A stretch of DNA of 64,000 bases from positions 147,029,559 to 147,093,558 of the forward strand of contig CP136066.1 in the NCBI GenBank assembly GCA_032622095.1, written 5' to 3'. Positions 10,407-21,455 of the stretch are shown here, piece after piece; within the stretch, counting starts at the first letter, position 1; the number at the start of each line of letters is the position of its first letter. A program made the position numbers and the translations under genes. The notes beneath the pieces were generated by a model that was not told the origin of the DNA, searched no databases, and worked only from the letters and a program-made list of their open reading frames with translations. This DNA is from Siphonodentalium dalli. Its lineage: Eukaryota > Mollusca > Scaphopoda > Gadilida > Siphonodentaliidae.

Positions 10407-11672
10407 GGGTGTGACTAATTACTGCCCGGGCAAGCCCGGACACGCCCGGGCAAGCCCGAGCGGCCCCACGGGTCCGCAGACAGTCTAATATGGTGCATTA
10501 TGGTAGTAAGATACAAAATAAGCATAGATTATAAAAAATTTACTTGCTTTGTCATCCACCGGCGCGTTTATATTAACCCTTTAGCTGCCGATATTGACTA
10601 AAAGAACACAGGAGAGCCCGGGCAGACATAGGGACCAGATCACACTATATATTGATGACTAATGGTAGCGAGGCACTTAAGGCCGCCGCACACGATGCGA
10701 TATATATCGTACGACAAATATCGGGCACCGGTTACGAGTCAGATCGCAGCGTGTGCGGTGGAAAATCGTACGACATTTTGTCGCACGATCGGCCCCGCAA
10801 GGAATCAAATAATTTTGATTTTCTACGATCGAGTCGTACGATTTATTCGAAGTAGCCAATCGGATTCAACTATTAAGCTGATCACGCGGCGATCACATGT
10901 TTTCTTTCACAACAACATGGCGTCCATACAGTGACCTTCAAGTCAGAGTAGCGGGATATTTTGGACGGCGGAATACATTCATGCCTCTAGAATACAACTA
11001 CAATTGAAACAGGTGCATGGACTGGACATCAGCAAATTGGTGTCAAAATAATATCTGATTGTGTGAATTTGTATACCACGTTAATAATACGGTAACCCAT
11101 TGCCATTCCATTCACGAGAAAGTAAACAACCAGATTGTACGATCCGATCGCATCGTGTGCGGTGGTCGACCGTAAGAGATAAAAACAGAAGTCGCACGAC
11201 TAAAATCGTACCGTGTATGCACACAGATCTTACGTCGCAAGGGTCTGCGACAAATATCGTGCAACAAATATCTCATCGTGTGTGGCGGGCTTTACGAAAG
11301 GTATATTGTGAAGATTGACTCGCCATCTCGTTCACGGCCGGCTTCATTAACCCCTTAACTGACGATATGCTCCAGACGAGCACAGGAGAGCCCGGGCAAG
11401 TCCGGCAGCCCCATGGACAACATAATATGATCCCTTACGGATTGTATGAAACATACTAAGCATTTTGTGTGAAAATATAAAGACTTTAAATGCCGATATT
11501 GTTGTAAAAGAACCCGGGCGGACCCAGAGACCCACTCACACTATATATTGATCACTAATGGCCATGCATGCAGACAGTATAATATGATATATTGTGGTAG
11601 TGGGATTTATATGCTGTGAAAATTTACTTGATGTGTTGTCCAGCGCCGGTTTCATCAACCCATTTAATCAGG
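10407..11672 (+). repeat. Left inverted arm of satellite-like monomers
   Basis: The arm starts with GC-rich CCCGGGCAAGCCCG words and then has repeated units with ordered landmarks: CATCCRCCGGCG, TTAACCC.TTA..TGCCGATATTG, AGGAGAGCCCGGGC, CACACTATATATTGAT and AATGGTAGCGAG. It is interrupted by the insert at 10680-11291. It stops at the same place within the monomer (after a CGCCGGTTTCATCAACCC block) as the right arm, next to a G-run at 11671-11682. Confidence 0.7.
10680..11291. mobile_element. Harbinger-type MITE with TTA target-site duplication
   Basis: The ends are AGGCCGCCGCACACGATG and, reverse-complemented, AGCCCGCCACACACGATG, followed by more degenerate arms rich in TCGTACGAC/GTCGCACGAC words. 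TTA at 10677-10679 and 11292-11294 flank it. The homologous monomer in the right arm near 20598-20612 (minus strand) reads GCGAGACACTTACTAAACG without an insert, which is an intact empty site. A 3-bp TWA duplication is the known signature of PIF/Harbinger. The element is 612 bp with no coding capacity. Confidence 0.8.
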
Positions 11673-11689
11673 GGGGGGGGGGTAGTAAA

Positions 11690-14600
11690 AAAAATATGCA
11701 GGAATGGATGCCGGTGTGTGGGTTGTCAAAGAGGCAAAAAACACATTGTTTACAACCTCATGCAATTTTTTTACTAAAGACCTTTTGTGTCTGTATTTGA
11801 CATTTGTAAAGGTTTAAAACATATAACTGTAAAAACAACATATGTATGTTACTGTGATCTAACATGGGCCCTAGTGGCTATGGCATGTTGCATGTGGGTC
11901 GGTGACAAAACTTCCTTCACGACACCATTCGGAAAGAACCCCGGCATGGACATTTTTAGAAAGAATGAATATGGAATCATATATTTTCAACAAGATAATA
12001 AGAAAATATAGACTTTTGGCCAGTGTGAAAACTTCTACAATATTGTAAATAAAACAGTTTAGAAAACGTATGACCGAAGTAAATTGGGGTTTTCCTTGAT
12101 GAACTTATAAACATAAAGAGCTTCGAGAAATGTAAAACTGAAATAAATATACTTTTCCTGATGAAACCCTCTCTGTGTTTATCTAATTTCAAAATATGTC
12201 AACTCTAGTTGAATTGGAGCTGAACAACTGATATGTAACGACTTGTCTACAAAATGTCAGCAGTGACACGAAAGTAAATATTGAGTTTGTTGTCCTGAGA
12301 TATTAATGCTATCAGCTAAAAATGTATTACAGCCCATTATTCAAACATATGTTTGTTTCATGTAATACGGTAGCTTGAATGGGAAAATGATATATCGCTG
12401 GATATGTATACATTGTTTTGTAAAATTGGATGCATATTATGCCTTATACTATTGAGCTAGCTAGTATATGCAGTAGCTATCAGCCTCTGAATGGTTACTA
12501 TATTTGTCTACTACATGGATGCATTAGAATTTCCAATATAGCAGTGTGTAATATGACCACGCAGGCTTACCTAGCATACTCTGGTCACGCACTGACCTGG
12601 AAACTCTTAATACATGCATAAAGTCAGCATTTGAACAATTTCAATTTTCATTTTACATTAACACATAGGTGCTAAAACTGGTCAAACCGTCATTTGGACT
12701 AAATGTGATAAGTTCCCTGTGGTATGATCAATATATGTAAGGTTGTGTGTGGTTTCGGGCCAAAATTAGTTAAATTTGGGGGTGGGTTAAACAAATTAGG
12801 AGTAAAAAAAAAATATCATTTTCGGGGGATGGTGGGTCCCCGGAAATGCCAGATGCAGAAAAAACGGCATACCTTCCTGCAAATATTTTACTAACCCCAT
12901 CTTTAATGGCGATATTATCTCAAATAACCTTTATAACTATACTGATTAGTGTAAGCAATATCTCCAAGTTAAATCATATCAATTAAAACTATCAATTATC
13001 CGATGACGATGACTGTTAAACAACCCACTAGCCACTAACGATCTACATATTGAATTCACGCGTATTGTTTCTGAATAACAAATTTATTCGGTGGCTTACC
13101 ACACTAGCTCTATGCGAGTGCGTTAAATCGCCAATCCCACCAGTAGAGTAAATTTTGTATTCATACGTGTGTGTTTTGCTTGTACCATGATACCATGATA
13201 TCTCTAACACCACATTAGACAAAACATCCCGCCAAAGTATCTCACTGACTTCAATAAATACTTCCAACAATTGTGACCCCCGAATTTTTCTGTTGCTCTA
13301 GGAATATGCCAAGTTGTAGCCAGATATCATTCATTTACTTTTTCCAGCAATTCATCGTGTAATAATATCTAATAATTTATACATTTTCATTTGTTAATTG
13401 CATTGTCAATTTAGTTCTTTACCCAAGCCCACAAAATACAATTCTAAGAACTATTGTTTTCGTACCATATTATTCCCAAGACAATAATGTATATATAATG
13501 TAGGTAGATCACTTCCCATTGAGAAATGCGTCGGAAGTTATACATGTATACCTACAGTAGAAAGTTTTTGATCTATTTTAGAAAGTTGTTATTTCGCCCA
13601 ATTTGGGCGGTTCTCTGTAGGTGGTTAATTGTGTAACGTGTGTGCCAAGGAAAAACAGACGCAGCATTTGTGTAAATGTTAGCCCAAACTACATTTCGGC
13701 TACATTTGAAGTAACGACAGTTCTGTTATTTATTTCGAGGAATAATACGCATCAGATGAATTCAGCCCAAATATGCTAACAGTTGTCGTGTAAAGCATTT
13801 GCAGTAGGTTAGCGTTATTTGGTATTTGTGAATGTCCTTTAACATGGGGAAAATAAACTACTGCGCTTGAACGAGCATGTGAATTCGTCGTTTTTAATGT
13901 ATAGCAACTTGATAAGCAATAACAGAGGCATTCTCTGTCAGTCGCTCTATTTACGATATTAATTGCGGAACTTTCTAAATTAAACTACGCGTAAACGGGT
14001 CCCTACTGTAAATTATAGAAGGTGTCGTAATCGGCCTACTCGCCCCAGGGCCAACTCGCCCCAGTCGACGTGTGTCAGTTCGGTACACACTATAAAATGT
14101 ATCCGAGGCCGAGTCCGGCTCGGAATAAAAGGTGTATACGGGGTGTTATATAGCGTTTGGTCCGTTGTTTCTCAATGAATATTATTGAAATTTGGTGTAT
14201 ATGTCCGGGCTGGGACATGGAATACAACAACGTTTCAATTGTTTTTAAATTTACAAATTTGTTGATTTTATTCATTTTTTTTCGTTCTGAAACACACTAT
14301 AAAGTGTATGCGACCGGCTCCAAAATAAAAGGTGAGAGCGGACTTGATGTCGCATTATCTTCTTTGTTTATAAATGGACAAGACTGAAATTTAGTACATG
14401 AACAACATTATGTGCTTAGTGTTATAGGTAATCGGATTAACTAATTGGCGACTCTAAACTATTGTGTTTTGGGGTATTTGAGGTGTTTTGTGAAATAATA
14501 ATTTAGGACGTGAATACATTTATTTTAAATGATAACTTTATTTAATGATAATAAACACATAAAATATAATAACAAACATGAGACATACATGATTTATAAA

Positions 14601-15949
14601 CTGTTAACAAAAGATATCAAATTCAATACATGACAAAGATGACTCAGTGAAGTTTATAAAGTGAACACAAAATATTAAGGTAAGTATCTTTTTAAGGAAT
14701 GTTACCATTAGCATTACTAAACCCTTTAGCACAGACCACAGTGCACTTCACTCATCCGATCATCACCAAACTTCATATGTATCTTGATGTTGATCTATCA
14801 GATGAGAGCTATCAAATATTTTTTGAATTTCATAAGAAAAAATGGTCGCCAGCGGCCATATTGCATTTACGTTATATGTTATCGCGTCATGTCGATATCT
14901 AGTATTACTTAGAAATTTCACCTTTCCAGATTCATAATTGCTCCATTGACTGTAACAGATGAAATTACCCCCCTCTTCGGATAGAGTGTCACTGAAACTT
15001 TATTTTGTCAGACTGTCTGTAGTCACTGATTATATGTGGCAATAATCTGTAATAAGATGTAGCACTATTTTATTTTATATTTACATGTAGTGCTGTTTTT
15101 ATACAACAATTCTAATTTCCCCCTAGATCATCATGTGATCGACCATACATCGCGTGTGAGGACCTGGTTGAATTAAGAGGGGTTTTATGGATCACTTCTG
15201 TCCTCAAGCTAGATTATACTTATGTCATTTAATGGCATGTTACTATCGTGGAGGGGTATATATGTTTGAGACCCCACCACTCTTAAATTCACACCAAGTT
15301 CTCAGCTGTCATGTTCGGATATTAGAACCCATAGCCATGATATATGGTTTATTTTGTGTATACTAGTAATATAGTTATTTTCAGTACCTTTATATACCAG
15401 TACTGTGTATAACAGTGCATATAAATCAATCCATGTGTACATGTATATTGATTCAACGGATTCAGTGGATTTGTCCATCAGTCTATCAAATTTGCGGGCA
15501 AAACATGGCCACCAGCAGTACACCCTGCTAAATTTCAAATTTGAATCAATTGGCGCACCTGCAGTCAGCTTTTATTGGAGAACTTTTTCTCATGTGGATA
15601 GTTTGGGTCACCACTAGATGTGAGCCATATTTTGTTCTCAAACTTTCCTTGTGAAAACATCACTGTCAGCGGTGATCTTGAATTTTACTAATTTTATGGC
15701 TAAATAACTTGGTTGATCCTACAGACGACATACCTTGTCCGATCGTCACCAGATTCCACAATGATCTTCTGGATAACCAGGGTGAGAGTAATCTAATTTT
15801 TCCGAATTTCGTTAAAAGACATGACCACAGGCAGCAATTTGGTATCTTACTCTTTGCATGACTGAATTGTTTAGCAAATATACAGACACATCCCTCAACT
15901 GATAGTCACCAGGTATTTAGTTTGTAACTAAATCTAGAAATATATAATA
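11690..15949. other. Interior of the 11-kb element, no supported gene
   Basis: AT-rich DNA with only short frames. A diverged direct repeat of about 205 bp occurs (ACACTATAAARTGTAT at about 14086 and 14295, each followed by an AATAAAAGGTG block). A tract at 12770-12850 has G-runs and an A-run. No transposase or other domain is recognised on either strand. Confidence 0.5.
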
Positions 15950-16976
15950 CTAGCTGGTGGACCCGACTTCGTCCGGGCTGTTTCCCCTCTGCTTTTCGGC
16001 GAATTGCGCGATTTGACCTTGAATTGTCAATTTTGAAGGTCAAGGTCAGGTGGGGTCACGATTTGACCCGTCGAAAACACTGCCCGGACAAAATTACCCG
16101 ACAAAAGTACCCGTCGAAATCCATCCAGTTTTACCCGATTTGACCTTGAATTGATAATTATGAAGGTCAATGTCAGGTCGATTTGACCCGTCCAAAACAC
16201 TCAGTGGACAAAAGTAACCCTATGTATCAAATTTCGTCGAAATCCCATAAAAATTCGCGATTTGAACTTGAATTGACCCGATTTCAAGGTCACGTCGCAC
16301 GGGCAAATTAATAGGCATATGCCACTCTCCGGCCGAAAGCACCCCCACATACCAAGTTTCGTCGAAATCGGTTTGGCCGTTTTCGAGTCCATCGCGAACA
16401 GACAGACAGATAGACAGACAGACAGATTTTCCAAAATATATAATAGACTAGCTGGTGGACCCGACTTCGTCTATGATGTTCCCTCTGATTTTCGGAGAAT
16501 TGGGCGATTTAACCTTGAATTGACCATTTTAAAGGAGAAGGTCGTGTCGGGGTCACGATTTGACCCGTCCAAAACACTCCCCGGACAAAAGTGCTCGACA
16601 AAAGTACCCGTCGAAATCCGCCCGGCTTTACCCGACTTGACCTTGAATTGACAATTTTGAAGGTCAAGGTCAGGTCGGGTTATGATTTGACCCATCCAAA
16701 ACACTCCTGGGACAAAAGTAACGGTAGGTATCAAATTTCGTTGAAATCCTTCCGTTTTACCAGATTTGACCTTGAATTGATCTTTTTGAATGTCAAAGGC
16801 AGGTCGGGGTCAAGATTTGACCGTCCAAAATACTCCCTGGAAATAAGTCCCCCTAGGTATCAAATTTCGTCAAATCTTTCCGGCAGTTTTCCCGGCCATA
16901 GCTAACAGACAAACAGACAGACAAAAGTCCCAAAATATATTTTAGACTAGCTGATGTACTCGACTTCGTTCGGGCT
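15950..16976 (+). repeat. Tandem 498-499-bp units with short GACCTTGAATTG sub-repeats
   Basis: Three unit starts, CTAGCTG(G/A)TG followed by a GACTTCGT block, lie at 15950, 16448 and 16947, giving periods of 498 and 499 bp. Each unit holds several copies of GATTTGACCTTGAATTG and AAGGTCA.GGTCAGGTC, then a GTTTCGTCGAAATC.G block. It ends with an ACAGACAGACAG run and AAAATATAT(A/T)(A/T)TAGA just before the next unit. This tail resembles the 3' ends of RTE-type LINEs in many invertebrates (recalled, not searched). Each unit appears joined to the AT-rich tail of the previous one. The third unit is cut short by the LINE beginning near 16978. Confidence 0.75.
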
Positions 16977-16977
16977 C

Positions 16978-19690
16978 AATAATGAGAGAAACAATTCCCA
17001 GAAAGAAAGTTCTTATCCGAAAAAAAACAACAAGTGTTGGTTCAATACTGAACTAAGATCTGTCATCCGTAGTAGAAATCGTTTACGCCACATAGCCCAA
17101 CAATCGGGGAAACCGAAAGATTGGATCAGGTACAAAAAGAGTCGAAATTCTGTGAATAACATGAAAAAGTATGCAAAAGCTAAATTTGATCAAGATCTCG
17201 AGACTTCAATAAAGTCCGATTCATCAGCAAAATTTGTTTGGCACATTGTCAAAGAGCTTCTTGATAATGCACCGAACTCTTGCAATCCACCCATGCGAAA
17301 CAGCAGCGGAAATTTGGTGTTTGATGACGATTCCAAAGCCTGTCTGTCTCCTTAATGAAATTTTTTTTGCTAATTCAGATATCGACAATTCTAAATGCAA
17401 CCTTCCTATTTTCCGGAAAAAATGTGATAATAATATATCAGATTTACCTGTCACGATCGATGATATAACTGAAGCCATACAATCGACCAAACCAAATAAG
17501 GCACACGGTCACGACGGAATTACCGTTCGCATGTTACTAGGAACGATTGACCGAGTGGTAGTCCCTCTTCGCATTTTATTTTTAATGTCATTTGAATCGG
17601 GATGCTTTCCAGATTCTTGGAAACAGGCGAATGTTATTCCAATTCATAAAAAAACGACCGATCCGCTACTGACAATTACCGACCAATCTCACTGTTACCC
17701 GTTCTTGGAAAGATTTTTGAAAAGGTGGCATTGAAATACCTTTCCAAACATTTCTTTAATAACGGATTAATATATTATTATCAGTCCGGTTTCATTCCTG
17801 GCCACAGCACACTATACCAGCTGCTGGAAATACAACACTCCTTGTGACAGGCTCTCGATCAGAAATTGTGCACATGTGCTATTTTTTTGCGATATTTCCA
17901 AGGCTTTTGAACGAGTCTGGCACGAGGGGCTGTTATTTAAGCTTGAACAATGCGGAGTCAATGGACGACTTCTGGCCTGGATTAAAAATTATTTATCTAA
18001 CAGGACACAAAGAGTAATAGTTGGACAAACATTTTCGAGTCCCCTGCAACTGAAAGCAGGAGTGCCCCAATGATAATTCCTTGGCCCATTCTTCTTCCTA
18101 GTTTTTATAAATGATATACATGAGAATTTAATATCTTTCACGCGTATGTACGCCGACGACACGTGTTTTACCTCATTCGAAGACGCTAGTACGTTATGTG
18201 AACATAACCTGCAAACAGACGTAGAAAGTATATCTGTGTGGTCCAAACAATGGCTGGTACAATTCAACTCTTCCAAGACAAAAATAATAATTTTTTCCTT
18301 CTCATCTAATTACAATACTCTAAGTGTCGCAATGGACGGTCAGTTAATAGAGCAGGTGGACACACATAGACACCTTGGTGTGTTTCTTCAGTCTAACCTC
18401 AATTGGGACAAGCAAATATAAAATTTGGGTGGACGCTTAAGATCTCGCCTATCGCAATTGAGACGATTGAAATTAATAGTTAATCGGCGAACCTTGGAAT
18501 GTATGTACAAAACCTTTATTTTGCCGCTTATGGATTACGGAGATGTAATTTGGGCTCACGCACCGAACACTCTTCTTGTACTGCTTGATCGGATACATTA
18601 TGATGCCGCTCGAATTGTTAGTGGGTTAAATAAATCTGTTTCGAATGAAAAACTCCTCACTGAACTAGGATGGCCTATACTTTACACCAGACGCGAACAC
18701 CATAAATTTAATACTTGGCAGAAAATAATTCTTGGTAAAGCTCCCAATTACCTGAGTACACTTTTGCCGACCTTTGCTAAAGATCAATCTACCCACTCAC
18801 ATCGATACCCATTATTATTCTTACAGAAACGCAACAATACAGAACATTTTAAATCGACCTTTCTGCCTGAGATGGTAATTAAATGGAATGCAGTGGTAAT
18901 AAATGGTTCATCTGATCGCACCAAACCGACATATTGAAATTAATGTATTACAAATTGCCTATATTTCCCCCAAAACCGCCGCCATACTTCAATTCAGGCA
19001 CTCGCAAATGGAACATCGTGCACACCAAGCTAAGGAATAACTGCAGGGATTTAAATTTTGATAAACTTGAAAACTATATTTCTATAACAGCTCACTGTCA
19101 ATGTGGGTTTTATATTGAAGACGCCTCACATTTTTTCTTCCAGTGCCCGTTATTTGAAGAGAGTCGCTTAATATTCATCCAACGCCTTTGGCTAAATGGA
19201 ATTTTCGTTGATAGGATTGAAGATATCCTCTTTGGTCAAAGCAACCTGTCCAATACTTTAAATGATAAATTGTTTCGCAATACGCAAATTTTCATTGCAT
19301 CATCGGGTAGATTTCATTGACGGAAAACCTTCAAAATCCAAATAAGCCTATATCTTCATACATTCCCCATATTGCCATCAAAATACTCGGCTCAGCTCGC
19401 CATAGGACCTACATCCCATCCTTGATATCTGTCTACTAACTTTATACCTCACCCTCATTCTCGACCCTCCTCGTTTTAGGTACTACATTCCAATTATAAG
19501 CTAATATTGAGTCCTGCATAATTCCATATACAATTAATAATTTGCGTTTCAATATTGTTAAGGGAGAGGAGCAATATTATAAGTTGAATAACTTGTGCTC
19601 CCATCCCTTTTGATTAACTCATATCTTATTTCATATTCTAATTTGTTAAATGTATTATGTAATGATGGTCAAATAAAATATGTTCAAACC
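16978..19690 (+). pseudogene. Degenerate LINE ORF2 with reverse transcriptase (CR1/L2/Jockey-like)
   Basis: Pieces in different frames line up in the order of one LINE ORF2 protein. 16978-17350 is a linker after a missing endonuclease. 17360-17735 contains HGHDGIT, the start of the RT fingers. 17876-18070 has FCDISKAFERVWH and then GVPQ. 18146-18421 carries the catalytic YADDT at 18146-18160 (in MYADDT) and ends at a stop. 18425-18937 is the thumb and linker. 18934-19320 has the C-terminal zinc motif CQCG...H.FFQCPLFEESR. Stops (for example TGA after GVPQ at 18071) and frame changes separate the parts, so no product is expected. The endonuclease is absent, a 5' truncation. The 3' UTR runs to about 19690 with AATAAA near 19673. 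Confidence 0.85.
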
Positions 19691-20392
19691 AAACACACAC
19701 ATATATCCAATATATGTTATTAGTGTGCATGGTAGGCTAATTGACGATCTAGCTGATACATTTCGCCATATTTGATAGAATGTCAGTGGGGTACTCTGGA
19801 ATATATATACATATTAACTCAACTGCATGCAAGCGACTATTCGCTGAATTATCAAAGACATGGATGCCACAACAAGTCATGAAGGTTGAAGCGTGTTCCC
19901 AGTCATGACGCTGATTTTAATGAGCATAGCTAGCCTCGGTTTAATATGTTTGTTGACATCCTCTCGTAATGTGAACAATGCGAGGTTTTTTTCGCGATGA
20001 AATAACATGCAAGTTTTTGGAGTAAATTGTCCGATAAATTGCGATTTTACATGTAGAACACTCGGTCCTATGGTTTTTATTTCAAAATAGCCAGAAAGGA
20101 CTATTCTATTCATATCAAGAGACGAAAACATTGGATCGTTGGTTATATCACAACACAGCTGGCATGTGCGACACGGTGTTTCTGACATTGGGAGTAATAT
20201 GAGCTATATCTGACTATATACCAAAATCGGTATGTATACATGTATGTATATATTCAGAGGGAAAATAGGACTACTCTCGTCGCTGTTTAATGCTGCCCTC
20301 GATGGATCAATATCGTAAATATCGGAAACATATTGTAGCACGGAGATCGAGGACTTGAAACTCTAGATCAATTAATAAATAGAATTGGGTCA

Positions 20393-21447
20393 ATAACACC
20401 GGCGTTGGATGATACAGCAAGAAATTTTTCACAACATATGCATTTTACTACCACAAGGCTTCATATATTATACTGTCCGCATGGGTCCGCATGGGTCCGC
20501 CCGTGTTAACCAGGCTCTCTTTTCTGGCCCTTGTCGTCATTTAAGGGGCAAACGAACCCGGTCGTAGACGAAATGACGAGTCAATCTTCACATTTCACGT
20601 TTAGTAAGTGTCTCGCTACCATTAGCCATCGATATATAGTTTGATGCGGTCTCTGGGTGTGACCGGGATCTCCCTGACTCCTTTAGCCAATTTCGGCATT
20701 CAAATGGTTAATAAAACCGCCGGTGGATGACACAGCAAGTCAATTTTCTCAATATATTCTTAGTGTGTATCCTACTACCATAAGGCATCATAGTAAACGG
20801 TTTGTGGGTCCATGGAGCCGCCCGAGCCCTCCCGTATACTCTCTTCTGGCCCACATCGTCATTTAAGGTGTTAATGAACCAGGTCTTGAACGAGACGGTG
20901 AGTCAATCTTCACCGTTTACGTTTAATAGGTGTCTGGCTACAATTATTCATCAATATATATAGTGTGATCGAGTTTCTGTGTCTGCCCGGGCTCTCTCGG
21001 GTTCTTTTAGCCAATATCGGCATTTAAATGGTTAATAAAACCGGCGTTGGATGACACATCAAGTAATCGTTTACAACCTATGCTTTGTATGTATCGTTTT
21101 ACCATGATGCATCATCTTATAGTGTCCGCGTGCCCTTTACGTTTAATATGTGTATGGATACAGTTAGTCATCGATATATAGTGTGACCGTGTCTCTGGGT
21201 CTGCTCGGGCTCTCCCGTGTTCTTTTTGTTAACATCGGCATTTAAGGGGTTAATAAACCCGCCGGCGGATGACACAGCAAGTCAATTTTCACAACCTATG
21301 CTTTGTATGTACCCTATTACCATAAAACACCATATTATACTGCCCATGGGCTCATGTGGCCGTCCGGTCTGCCCGGGCTTGCCCGGACGTGTCGGGGCGT
21401 ACGTGTCCCGGTGTCCGGGCTTGCTCGGGGAGTAATTAGTCACACCG
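20393..21447 (-). repeat. Right inverted arm: tandem satellite-like monomers
   Basis: Read on the minus strand from 21447, the arm repeats the monomer landmarks at least three times: CTTGCTGTGTCATCC, GTTTATTAACC, TGCCGATRTT, AGAGCCCG.GCAGACC, CACACTATATAT.GATG and TAAACGT. Spacings of CATCRATATATA near 20632, 20950 and 21170 give periods of about 318 and 220 bp, so one unit is shortened. The arm ends internally at a GCCGGTGTTATTGACCCA block near 20393, the same monomer position as the left arm. Confidence 0.7.
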
Positions 21448-21455
21448 AGTGGGAC
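21448..21455 (+). repeat. Target-site duplication, right (AGTGGGAC)
   Basis: Matches 10399-10406 exactly, abutting the right inverted end of the 11-kb element. Confidence 0.65.

Larger units (their letters stand above)
10407..21447. mobile_element. 11-kb DNA transposon-like element with 8-bp TSD and satellite-built inverted ends
   Basis: The left end GGGTGTGACTAATTAC and the right end (reverse complement CGGTGTGACTAATTAC) both continue with a CCCGRGCAAGCCCGGACAC block. The direct repeat AGTGGGAC flanks both: 10399-10406 and 21448-21455. The arms (about 0.65 kb left after removing a nested insert, about 1.05 kb right) are built of the same monomers in opposite orientation. The 8.7-kb interior shows no transposase, only a dead LINE, a 498-bp tandem repeat and unrecognised AT-rich DNA, so the element is non-autonomous or decayed. 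An 8-bp TSD fits hAT, P or Merlin types, but the terminal sequence does not let me choose. Confidence 0.65.

Noticed and set aside
16201-16905. Frames of 77-110 codons on both strands in the 498-bp tandem units
   Set aside because: They repeat with the unit, occur on both strands and contain the same TLNCQF/DLELTIL words; repeat translation, not genes.
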